A stretch of DNA of 22,962 nt, from the NCBI GenBank assembly GCA_964568815.1, contig CAZMRY010000020.1, positions 1-22,962 of the forward strand, given 5' to 3'. The notes beneath the pieces are model-generated. The model saw only the letters and a program-made list of their open reading frames with translations. It did no database searches and was not told the DNA's origin. The position numbers were made by a program, and so were the translations under genes. Shown piece by piece: positions 5,309-14,222 of the stretch. Numbering within the stretch: position 1 is the stretch's first letter; every line of letters starts with the position of its first letter. The DNA comes from RGIG8700 sp964568815. Lineage in GTDB: Bacteria > Bacillota > Clostridia > RGIG6154.

Positions 5309-8300
5309 TTAAAAGTATTTATCGTAGAAGTCATTAAAGTAATTAAAGGTAGTGACGTCTCTGATTTTTCTTCCTATATCTCCCTGTATCTTTGCTTTTT
5401 CATTCTCTGTCAATGTACTGATTAATTCTTTTGCTTCTTTTATTGTGCCTGAATACGTTGATTTAATATGTTCTTCTGTTATTATAATTCCATAATCAAT
5501 ATCTGCAACTACACCCTTTGCAACATCAATTATATAGTTCAGTATTTTCTTTTTAGTTCCTGTGTATGATATTTTGCTCAAGTCCGTTACAAGGTTTGTA
5601 TAGTGGAACTTCTCTTCAGCATTCTCATCATCAGTTTCCTGAGAAATGTATCTTACATTTATAGTCATTCCGCCGGGAACAACCTCGTATTTCTCCCACA
5701 CAGCTCTGTGGTCTGCCTTTTCAGGAATTTCCGGGAATATTACCTCCTGATTATTAAGGTCGTAGCTTTGAGTTCCTATTTCTGTGCCGTCTGCCTTAAA
5801 GCTTATGGTGTAGGCTGCAAGAGTATAAACCGCATTTATGGTTACATCTCCCGTTTCAAGAATGTGTTCCTCCCATTTACCGTCATACCATTCCTGTGCA
5901 GGCACTTCGGGGTAGTCTATATCTTTATCTTCAACTGTGTATGATGAGCTTGATATCTGCTGTCCGTCAACGACAAAGGAAACCGTATACTCTATAGGTG
6001 TGTATACTGCATTGACAGTTATGTTCTTAAGATTTAAACTGTAGCTTTCCCATTCTCCAGTATAACCTGATTTTTCAGGAACTTCAGGCTCTTCTATAGC
6101 CATATTTTCAATATTATATGTCTGAACTGCTTTGATTTCTCCATCTGCCTTAAAGGTTACAATGTAATTTATAAGCTCATAAACTGCGTTAACTGTAATA
6201 TCTTCAAGAGAAAGGCTGTAGCTCTCCCATTTTGCAGTATAGCCTGTTTTTGAAGGAACATTTGGCTGAGTTATGCTCATATTCTCCACAGTAAAGGTCT
6301 TTTCTGCTACTGTTGCACCTTCTGCCTTAAATGTTACTGTGTACTCAATCGGAGTATAAATCGCAGAAACATATATATTGGAAAGACCAAGAGTGTAATC
6401 CTGCCACTGTGCTGTATATCCTGCTTTTTCAGGAACTGACGGCTCGTTTATTTTCATATTCTCTACTGTAAAGGTTTCTTTTGTGACTACGTTGTTTTCT
6501 GCTTCAAATATAACTGTGTATACAATCGGTGTGTATACTGCATCTACAGTTATACTTTCAAGAGAAAGACTATAGCTTTCCCATTTTGCAGTGTAACCTG
6601 GCTTGGCAGGAACTACAGGCTCTGTGATTTTAAGATTTTCAACAGTGTAAGTCTGTACAGAAATATCTTTTTCGTCCGCCTTGAATGTAACTGTGTATGT
6701 AATTGGTGTATAAACTGCATTAACTGTTACATCTCCAAGGTTTTCAAGGATGTAGCTTTCCCATACACCCTCATAGCCTGCCTTTGATGTAACTACAGGC
6801 TCTGCAACCTTTTTATTCTCTACTGTGTATGTTTCTTTTGCAATTTCTTTGCCGTCTGCAATAAATGTTACAGTATACTCAATTGGTGTATAGACCGCTT
6901 TTACAGTTATGTTCTGCAAGTTCAGGCTGTATGTTTCCCATTTTGCAGTATAGCCTGTTTTTTCAGGAGCAATAGGTTCTGTTATGGTGCGGTTTTCTAT
7001 TGTGTATGTCTGTTTTGAAATTATGTTTTCATCTGCTGTAAAGGTTACTGTGTATTCAATCGGTGTGTATATTGCATTAACTGTTATGTTTTCAAGATTT
7101 TCAAGAGTGTATCCTTCCCACACTGCTGTATATCCTGTCTTTGACACAACCTGCGGCTCTGTTATGCTGTTTGTTTCAACTGTATAAATTCTGCTTGCAA
7201 CCTCTTTACCATCGGCAACAAAAGTTACTGTATACTCAATTGGTGTATAAACTGCTTTTACAGTTATGTTCTGAAGATTAAGACCATAGTTTTCCCACTT
7301 AGCCGTATAGCCGACTTTTTCAGGAACTTCCGGTTCTTCTATTTCCAGTTTTTCAACAGTATATGACTGCTGTGAAACTGTATCGTTATCTGCTGTAAAA
7401 ATTACTGTATATACAATTGGTGTGTATATTGCATTAACTGTTATATTTCCAAGGTTTTCAAGAGTATATTCTTCCCAAATTCCTGTATAACCTGTTTTTG
7501 ATACAATCATTGGTTCTGTTATATTCTTGTTTTCTATTGTATAAGTTTCAGTTGCTACCTTGTTTCCGTCTGCTGTAAAGATTACTGTGTACTCAATAAG
7601 AGTATAAACCGCATTTACAGTTACATCGCCTGTATCAAGAGTATAGTTTTCCCATGCTCCTGTGTAGCCTGTTTTTTCAGGAACAGTTGGCACTGTTATG
7701 CCTTTGTTCTCAACTGTGTAGCTTAAACTTTCTACTGTCACAGAATCTGCAACAAAAGAAACTGTGTATGTTTCAATCTGCCATTTTGGATAAAGATTTA
7801 TTTCGCCTGTTGCAACAGAAAAGTCATATCTGTTTTCACATTCTGCATCTGTACACCAATAGCTGAATGTGTAACCTTTTTTAACAGGGTTTTCAGGAAC
7901 AGCTATCTGCTGTCCCTCTATTACAGATGTAATTCTTGGCTGACCGTCTTCGTAGTAGTTGTTGAATATTACCTGATATACAGGCTTATCTGCCCATACT
8001 GCCACAAATGTTGAATTTTGCGTAACTGCAACTCTGTTTCCTACAGGTGTTCCGTTAACGGACCAGCCTGCAAATTCCAGAGAAACATCACTATGTACAG
8101 GTACAGGTAAAACAGGGTAATCTGCATCATAGATAACTGTTGTTTTAACTGTTCCCTCTTCCTGATAATAGTTTTCACCAAGACTGCTTGCATCAAGCTC
8201 CTCGCCGCCGTTTACATCAAAAGAAATAATATATGTTTTTGGTGCATAAACTGCGTCTACTGTTACATCTCCCGTTCCATTAAGGTCATAGCTTTCCCAC

Positions 8301-10077
8301 ATACCTGTGTAGCCTGTTTTCTCAGGAACTAAAGGTTCTGTTACTGCATTGTTTTCTACTGTATAAGTTGCCGACAAAACAGTTTTACCATCAGCAATAA
8401 AGGTAACTTTATATAAAACAGGTGTATAAATTGCATTAACTGTTATGCTTTCAAGAGAAAGGCTGTAGCTTTCCCATTTTCCTGTGTAACCTGCTTTTTC
8501 AGGTACTGTNNNNNNNNNNNNNNNNNNNNNNNNNNNNNNNNNNNNNNNNNNNNNNNNNNNNNNNNNNNNNNNNNNNNNNNNNNNNNNNNNNNNNNNNNNN
8601 NNNNNNNNNGAGAAAGGCTGTAGCTTTCCCATTTTCCTGTGTAACCTGCTTTTTCAGGTACTGTTGGTTCTGCTATATTCATATTTTCAACTGTGTATAC
8701 TTTACTTTCGCTGAAATTATCTGCTTTAAATATAACTGTATACTCTATTGGAGCATATACTGCATTTACTGTTATATCGTTAAGATTAAGTTCATAACTC
8801 TGCCACGTTCCCTCATATCCTGCTCTTTCAGGAACTGTTGGCTCAATTATAGTTTTATTCTCAATGGTATATGTAGCTTCTTCAACAAACTTACCTTCTG
8901 CCATAAATGTAACTTTATAAATTATCGGAGTATAAATGGCATTAACTGTAATATTGCCTGTTTTTTCAAGAGTGTATTCTTCCCACACTGCTGTATATCC
9001 TGTCTTTGACACAACCTGCGGTTCTGTTATATTCTTGTCTTCTACTGTATAAGTTTCTTTTGCAATTTCTTCTCTGCCTGCTATAAAGGTTACAGTATAT
9101 TCAATTGGTGTGTAAATTGCTTTAACTGTTATATTCTGCAGATTAAGGCTATAGGTTTCCCATACACCTTTATATCCTGTTTTCTCAGGAACGGTTGGCT
9201 CTGTAATTTTTTTGTTTTCAATTGTGTAGATCTGCTGAGAAACTGTATTTTCATCTGCAGTAAATGTTACTGTATAAACGATTGGTGTATATACTGCATT
9301 CACAGTAATGTTTTCATAATTTAAGGTATAGCTTTCCCACGCACCTTTATATCCTTCTTTTTCAGGTACTGCCGGCTCTGTTATGCTCATATTTGCAACA
9401 GTATATACTTTGTTTTCGCTGAAATTGTCTGCTTTGAATGTAACTGTATATTCAACAGGAACATACACTGCATTTACTGTTACATCTCCCAAATTTTCAA
9501 GGCTGAAGCTTTCCCAGTGAATGTTATAGCCTGTTTTCGGAGGTATGGCAGGTATTGTTATGTTTTTGTCTTCAACTGTATATTTCTCGCTTGCAATTTT
9601 GTTACCCTCTGCCATAAATGTAACTGTATACTCTATCGGAATATACTCTGCATTTACAGTTACTGTATTTTCATATTCTCTTACTTTATTCCATTGAATT
9701 TCATAACCCTTTTTTGTTTCAATCTCAGGATATATATATGTTTCATTTTCAAGGAAGTCCATTTTCTCTGCAACAAATTCTCCGTTAAGAGTAAAAACAA
9801 CCTTGCAGGCAGTATATTTCTTTGGTTCTGAAAGAGGTTTTATGTCTGCATAGGAATTCCAGTTAAGAAGTATTATTTCTTCCCCTTTTTCAAGGTCAAT
9901 TCCTGTTATAAAATTATTTGCACCTGAATAAAATCTGTTTTCACCTTGTTTAACAACAGAATATTCCCCTGTATTTTCCATTTTTTTAGAAGATATGTCA
10001 TAACGAACAGACTCTGCACATACTCCCATGCACAAAGTAAAAAGCATTATTAAGCTCAGATTTATTTTCTTAAGCAT
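5309..10077 (-). CDS. Giant secreted tandem-repeat protein (InlB-B-like repeats), interrupted by assembly gap
   Basis: A signal peptide (1-21, likely cut after VCA) is followed by a unique region of about 65 residues. Then come roughly 22 tandem units of 58-62 residues, with the pattern YTVTF...YTVEN..I.EP.VP.K.GY...WE.Y.L....ITVNAVYTPIE, and a C-terminal region of about 110 residues. Two longer units (7769-8233) look like classical Listeria-Bacteroides (InlB B/Flg_new) repeats. The 100-N gap puts the two halves in different frames, but they share an exact 55-bp sequence. Merging on it gives one 4614-nt frame, about 1537 residues. There is no LPXTG, SLH domain or lipobox, so attachment is unknown; adhesion or a cell-surface fibre role is inferred only from the repeat type. 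AGGAGG overlaps the stop of the rseC-like gene 9 bp upstream, so it sits in the same operon. Confidence 0.85.
7769..8233 (-). repeat. Two classical InlB-B-type repeats within the array
   Basis: About 155 residues in two units differ from the rest. The first starts YIISFDVNGGEE and contains FAGWSVNG. The second contains KKGYTFSYWCTDAEC and INLYPKW. The glycine-rich start and the Y-F-x-W-x-T pattern are those of the Listeria-Bacteroides repeat family. The other units keep only the beta-strand skeleton. Confidence 0.75.
8455..8664. other. Scaffold gap (100 N) flanked by an exact 55-bp duplicate
   Basis: Bases 8510-8609 are N. The 55 bases at 8455-8509 recur identically at 8610-8664, directly touching both gap edges. 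This is the signature of two contigs ending in the same k-mer overlap in a repeat, joined with a default 100-N spacer. The true interval may be zero (merge on the 55 bp) or a whole number of repeat units. Confidence 0.93.
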
Positions 10078-10086
10078 TTTATCCTC

Positions 10087-10485
10087 CTAAATTATCTTCG
10101 TTATTATAGGTGTTAGCCTTTCTGAGTATCTTTTGTTTTTTTCCATAAGCACTAAAGCCACATACCATATAATTATTAACATAACTGTTACCAACAGGGC
10201 AATGTTTTCCATATTTATAACTGCACCTGTTATTATTCCAAGAATGAGTATGAGCATAGGTATTCCGTACGCGAAAAGTGCTGCAGAAAGACCGCTTTTT
10301 TCAGGCATTTCCATTTCAACCCTGTCGCCAATCTTTGCACCTTTTTCATTTACAGCTTTAATTTCAATCTCTTTGTTGGCACACATATTACAGCTTCCGC
10401 AATTTTCGCCGCACATTGAGTCTCTTCTGATTTTTACATATGCAAATTCTTTTTCACATCTTGTTACTATTCCAAAGCTATTCAT
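10087..10485 (-). CDS. RseC/SoxR-reducing-system family membrane protein
   Basis: This 132-residue protein has an N-terminal cysteine cluster CGENCGSCNMC (Cys25, 29, 32, 35) plus Cys10, then a soluble segment with GDRVEMEMPE. Two membrane helices follow (about 67-90 and 95-113) and a basic tail. This is the layout of the RseC/MucC family, whose members act in redox control (SoxR reduction) or, in proteobacteria, in sigma-E signalling. Its role in Clostridia is not settled. The cysteines could bind a metal or an Fe-S cluster, which is inference. The start overlaps the recN stop by 8 bp (ATGAATAG), so it is coupled to the operon. Its stop codon is part of the ribosome binding site of the giant repeat gene. 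Confidence 0.8.
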   Translation of the reverse strand: MNSFGIVTRCEKEFAYVKIRRDSMCGENCGSCNMCANKEIEIKAVNEKGAKIGDRVEMEMPEKSGLSAALFAYGIPMLILILGIITGAVINMENIALLVTVMLIIIWYVALVLMEKNKRYSERLTPIITKII

Positions 10486-12148
10486 TGTTCCCTGCTTTCT
10501 TTAAGTCCTTTGCCGCATCAATGGCTGCCTGCGTTATAACGCTTCCGCTTATTATTCTCGCGATTTCGTTAACACTTTCTTCTTCGTTTAATACTCTTAC
10601 ATCAGAAACTGTTTTTTCAGCCTCTTCTCTTTTTTCAACTAAATAGTGGCAGTCCGCAAATGCCGCAATCTGAGGTGAATGGGTAATTACAAACACCTGC
10701 TTTTCTTTTGCTAAAGTCTTTAATTTCCGAGCAATTTTCTGTGATGTACTACCACTTACACCTGTGTCTATTTCGTCAAAAACCATAGTTGAAACAGTAT
10801 CTGCATCTGAGAGTACAACCTTCATTGCAAGAATTGTTCTTGCAAGCTCACCGCCTGATGCAACCTTTGAAAGTGGCTTTAAATCTTCACCCTTGTTGGC
10901 TGAAATCATAAACCTTATGCTGTCTGTCCCCTTTGACTTAAGCTCTGTTTCTTCTATATCAACCTTAAATCTTACCTGTGGCATTTCAAGGTCTGCAAGA
11001 TGCTTTTCTATTGCCCCTTCTAAAGCCTTTGCACCCTCATTTCGCAGTTTGCTTAATTTTAAGGCTCTTTCCTTTGCAATGCTTTCAAACTCTTTATAGC
11101 TTTTTTCAAGTTTTTTAAGATAAAGGTCGCTGTTTTCTATTGAGTCAAGCTCCTCTTTCATTCCTTCAAGACGGTTCATTATCTCTTCATAAGTTTCACC
11201 GTATTTTTTCTTAAGTCTGCCTATTAAAACAAGTCTTTCTTCTATATAATTTATATCGACATCATTTTCTTCAACATCAGATATTGCCCTTACTCCGTCA
11301 CATATATCATCTACCGCATAATAAGCGTCCCTTGCCTTTTGTGCAAGCTCCTTAACAGATGTATCAAACTCTGCAAGGGTATCTAATGCATCAAGGGCAT
11401 TTGAGAGAAGTTCTCTTGCTCCTGCTCTTTCCTCGTCACCGCTTAAGGATATAACACTTTCAGCAATGCAGGCTCTTATTTTCTCGTTGTTTAAAAATCT
11501 GCTTCTTGTGTTTCTAAGCTCTTCTTCCTCGCCCTCTTCAAGTCTTGCTTCCTGAATTTCTTTTATTGAGTATTCAAGAAGTTCTTTTTTCTGTTCCTTT
11601 AAAGAGTCCTCCTGCTTAACCTCCTGCATTTTTCTTAAACATTCCTGCATAAGGTTATAGGCTTCTCTGTAGCTTTCAAGGTCTTTTTCTGTCTTTGCAA
11701 AGGCATCAAGGTACTTGCCGTGAAATTTTTCGTCCAAAATTTCCTGACTGTCGTGCTGACCGTGAATATTTATAATTTTTGAGCAGATTTGCTTTAAAAG
11801 ACCCGTGGTTGCAATTCTGTTGTTTATTCTTACAACACTTCTTCCGTCTTTTGAAATTTCTCTGCTTAAAATCAGAGGCTCGCCCTCTTCATAGTCTATT
11901 CCTGCCTCTGAAAGTGCTGAATAAACCTGTTTTATGGACGTATATACCACGCCCTCAACCAGAGCCTTGTCCGCTCCTGTGCGTACAAGCTCCTTTGAGC
12001 TTCTTTCACCTGTAAGCAAATTCACTGAGTCTATTATAATTGATTTTCCTGCACCTGTCTGTCCCGTTAAAACATTAAAGCCCTCACGGAACTGGAGGCT
12101 CACATTGTCCATAATGGCAATGTTTTCAATATGAATACTGTATAGCAC
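10478..12148 (-). CDS. recN: DNA repair protein RecN
   Basis: RecN is an SMC-like ATPase that acts early in double-strand-break repair. The 556 residues show the Walker A GQTGAGKS (29-36), a long central helical coiled-coil region (about 150-370), the ABC signature ASGGELAR (430-437) and Walker B MVFDEIDTGVSG (455-466), then THSPQIAA (489-496). The start is a GTG at 12148, immediately after the argR TAA (TAAGTG). GAGG lies 11 bp upstream, and the first residues MLYSIHIENIAI match the conserved RecN N-terminus, so later ATGs are rejected. The position after argR is typical of Firmicutes. Confidence 0.96.
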   Translation of the reverse strand: MLYSIHIENIAIMDNVSLQFREGFNVLTGQTGAGKSIIIDSVNLLTGERSSKELVRTGADKALVEGVVYTSIKQVYSALSEAGIDYEEGEPLILSREISKDGRSVVRINNRIATTGLLKQICSKIINIHGQHDSQEILDEKFHGKYLDAFAKTEKDLESYREAYNLMQECLRKMQEVKQEDSLKEQKKELLEYSIKEIQEARLEEGEEEELRNTRSRFLNNEKIRACIAESVISLSGDEERAGARELLSNALDALDTLAEFDTSVKELAQKARDAYYAVDDICDGVRAISDVEENDVDINYIEERLVLIGRLKKKYGETYEEIMNRLEGMKEELDSIENSDLYLKKLEKSYKEFESIAKERALKLSKLRNEGAKALEGAIEKHLADLEMPQVRFKVDIEETELKSKGTDSIRFMISANKGEDLKPLSKVASGGELARTILAMKVVLSDADTVSTMVFDEIDTGVSGSTSQKIARKLKTLAKEKQVFVITHSPQIAAFADCHYLVEKREEAEKTVSDVRVLNEEESVNEIARIISGSVITQAAIDAAKDLKKAGNNE

Positions 12149-12604
12149 TTATCTTATAACCTCGTTAATTTTTTCAATAAGACCATCTGCCGTATAATCT
12201 GAATATATGGCAACAAACACCGTATCGTCTCCTGCGATTACCCCTGCAATTTCATCAAAGCCAAGAGTTTCTATAGCCATTGCACAAACCTGTGCAGAAC
12301 CCGGTATCGTTTTCATAACCATTATGTTTCCTGCACTCTGCATATTGATTAAGGAATGTTTTAAAACCGTAACATATCTTGCTCTTAAATCGCTGTCGCT
12401 TTCCTTGCTTGGCTCTGCATATCTGTAGCGGTCGTCATAGTCTGCAATTTTAATGAGTCTTAATTCCTTGATGTCTCTTGAAACTGTTGCCTGAGTTACA
12501 TCAAAGCCTGCTTTAAGAAGATAATCTGTAAGCTGTCCCTGGGTTTCCACAACATTTTCTGTTATTATTTTAATTATCTCTTTGTGTCTTAATTTTTTAG
12601 ACAT
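12149..12604 (-). CDS. argR: Arginine repressor ArgR/AhrC
   Basis: This 151-residue hexameric arginine-responsive regulator of arginine synthesis and breakdown has an N-terminal winged helix with TQATVSRDIKELRL, the family's DNA-recognition segment. The C-terminal arginine-binding and oligomerisation domain contains GSAQVCAMAIE and AGDDTVFVA. The ATG at 12604 is preferred to an in-frame GTG at 12610 because AGAGG lies about 8 bp before the ATG but only 2 bp before the GTG. The start overlaps the nadK stop by 8 bp (ATGTCTAA). No clear ARG box was identified near it in this window, so autoregulation is not shown. Confidence 0.95.
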   Translation of the reverse strand: MSKKLRHKEIIKIITENVVETQGQLTDYLLKAGFDVTQATVSRDIKELRLIKIADYDDRYRYAEPSKESDSDLRARYVTVLKHSLINMQSAGNIMVMKTIPGSAQVCAMAIETLGFDEIAGVIAGDDTVFVAIYSDYTADGLIEKINEVIR

Positions 12605-13421
12605 TTTCACTACCTCTTATAAGTTTTTTATTAAGTCTGTCAAAGAAATTACTTTCGTAAAGTCTTATTAATTTTGTTTTGTACTGTGATTTTGTTATAT
12701 ATATTTCGTCTTTATGATTTAATGTAAACGGCTGTTTGCCGTCGCACATAAGCGCCGCATCTTCTCCATGATAAATATCAACTGTGATTTTTACTGTCTG
12801 GTTATCTGCAATAACCATAGGTCTTGCATTTGTAGAATGAGCACAAACAGGAGTAATCAGCATTATATCAAGCTTAGGCTCGGCTATTGGTCCCCCAGCA
12901 GACAAAGAATATGCCGTTGAGCCTGTGGGTGTTGAAACAATAAGTCCGTCTGAATAGTAGTCGCCTGTGTATTTACCGTCTATTTCAAGAAGTGTATGTA
13001 CCATTTTTGAAAGATAGCCCTTTGTTGCAACTGCATCGTTAAGGGCAGTTGTGCTGTAAACCTCTTTGCCCTCTCTTACAACCTTAACATCAATCATCAT
13101 ACGCTTTTCAATTTTATATTCGTTGTTTTTAATTTTCTCAAAATCTGCAAGCTGTTCTTTTTTAAGCTCTGCAAGATAACCAAGATGTCCGAAATTAAAA
13201 CCAAGAAGCGGAACATCATATTTTGCACTGTATTCTGCAACGGAAAGAATTGTACCGTCGCCTCCAAGTACAACAACCATATCTGCCTTTGAAAAAAGTC
13301 GGTCATAGTCTTCGCTCTCTATAACATCAAATCCGCATTTTTTCAACTGACATATAACTTTTTCAATTTCTTCAGGCTGTTTTTTTGCTACAACTGATGT
13401 AACAAGTCCTGCGGTTTTCAT
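12597..13421 (-). CDS. nadK: NAD kinase
   Basis: NAD kinase phosphorylates NAD+ to NADP+ with ATP or polyphosphate. The 274-residue length is typical. Hallmarks are GGDGT (53-57), GFNFGHLGYLAE (74-85, the family's G-x-L-G-F/Y-L region), the LNDA metal/substrate motif (127-130) and STPTGSTAYSLSAGGP (163-178). AGGAGGT precedes the ATG by 6 bp. It lies 12 bp after tlyA and overlaps argR by 8 bp. Placement between tlyA and argR is typical of Clostridia and supplies NADPH-generating capacity alongside the NADPH-using isoprenoid pathway. Confidence 0.96.
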   Translation of the reverse strand: MKTAGLVTSVVAKKQPEEIEKVICQLKKCGFDVIESEDYDRLFSKADMVVVLGGDGTILSVAEYSAKYDVPLLGFNFGHLGYLAELKKEQLADFEKIKNNEYKIEKRMMIDVKVVREGKEVYSTTALNDAVATKGYLSKMVHTLLEIDGKYTGDYYSDGLIVSTPTGSTAYSLSAGGPIAEPKLDIMLITPVCAHSTNARPMVIADNQTVKITVDIYHGEDAALMCDGKQPFTLNHKDEIYITKSQYKTKLIRLYESNFFDRLNKKLIRGSENV

Positions 13422-13433
13422 AAGAAACCTCCT

Positions 13434-14222
13434 TTATAAGGAATTGTGACTTTCGTCTACTACCTTTTTAATATCAATTTCACTTTCACAAGGCATTTTT
13501 GAAAGATACAGAAGATACTCTATATTTCCTTCTGGCCCTCTTATTGGTGAAAAGTCAAGTGCTTTTGGATAAAGCTCAATTTCTTTACAGAAATTTACTA
13601 TAGTTTCCACTACTTCGTAGTGAACATTTATATCTCTTACAACGCCTTTCTTGCCAACCTTTTCTCTGCCTGCCTCAAACTGTGGCTTTATAAGGCATAA
13701 AAGCTCGCCGTCTTCCTTTAAAAGCTCTTTTGCAACAGGAAGAACAAGCTTAAGGGATATAAAGGAAACATCTATTGATGCAAAATCAAGTGCCTCGCCT
13801 ATCTGCTCGCATGTAACATTTCTTATATTTGTTCTTTCCATATTTACAACACGCTCATCCTGTCTTAACTTCCAGGCAAGCTGACCATAGCCTACATCAA
13901 CTGCAAAAACCTTAACCGCTCCGTTTTGAAGCATACAGTCTGTAAAACCGCCTGTTGATGCACCTATGTCCATAGCAACCTTGTCTTTAAGGGTAACGCC
14001 GAAAACCTTCATCGCCTTGTCAAGCTTAAGACCGCCTCGGCTTACATATGGGTTTAATTTACCCCTTACTTCAACTTCGTCGCCCTCGGTTACAAAAAAG
14101 CCCGCTTTGTCGGCTTTCTGATTATTTACATAAACATTACCGCTCATTATTATTGCTCTTGCTTTTTCTCTGGACTCTGCAAGATTATTTTCTGTTAAAT
14201 AAACATCAAGCCTCTGTTTCAT
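13434..14222 (-). CDS. TlyA-family rRNA 2'-O-methyltransferase
   Basis: The 262-residue protein has an N-terminal S4 RNA-binding domain (about 1-60), the linker SRGGLKL (61-67) and an FtsJ-like methyltransferase domain whose SAM-binding motif is DIGASTGGFTDC (85-96). Known TlyA proteins methylate cytidines of 16S and 23S rRNA at the ribose 2'-O; some have been reported as haemolysins, but that label should not be inferred here. The ATG at 14222 follows GAGGT by about 7 bp and overlaps the dxs stop by 17 bp, indicating tight coupling. It is the gene called yqxC in Bacillus and sits in the same neighbourhood. Confidence 0.93.
   Translation of the reverse strand: MKQRLDVYLTENNLAESREKARAIIMSGNVYVNNQKADKAGFFVTEGDEVEVRGKLNPYVSRGGLKLDKAMKVFGVTLKDKVAMDIGASTGGFTDCMLQNGAVKVFAVDVGYGQLAWKLRQDERVVNMERTNIRNVTCEQIGEALDFASIDVSFISLKLVLPVAKELLKEDGELLCLIKPQFEAGREKVGKKGVVRDINVHYEVVETIVNFCKEIELYPKALDFSPIRGPEGNIEYLLYLSKMPCESEIDIKKVVDESHNSL

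Larger units (their letters stand above)
5645..9816 (-). repeat. Coding tandem-repeat array of about 177-bp units
   Basis: About 22 units encoding 58-62 residues each. The commonest length is 59 residues (177 bp). The first unit (from 9816) and the last (ending near 5645) are the most diverged; central units are close to one another. Inside it, three two-unit blocks of exactly 357 bp (6698-7054, 7055-7411 and 8920-9276) share the same alternation of a VPEK-type unit ending in LQNITVKA and a VSK-type unit ending in ITVNAIY or VTVNAVY. Confidence 0.9.

Noticed and set aside
8443..8632. Frameshift or two separate genes at the gap
   Set aside because: The frame change is caused by 100 N (not a multiple of three); merging on the 55-bp duplicate restores one frame exactly.
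5645..9816. Regular repeats of about 177 bp considered as a CRISPR or satellite array
   Set aside because: The whole repeat is one continuous reading frame with coding-type divergence and no unique spacers.
10015..10077. Lipoprotein signal for the repeat protein (two cysteines in the signal peptide)
   Set aside because: Residues before both cysteines (FTL and MGV) do not fit a lipobox; a type I cleavage after VCA fits better.
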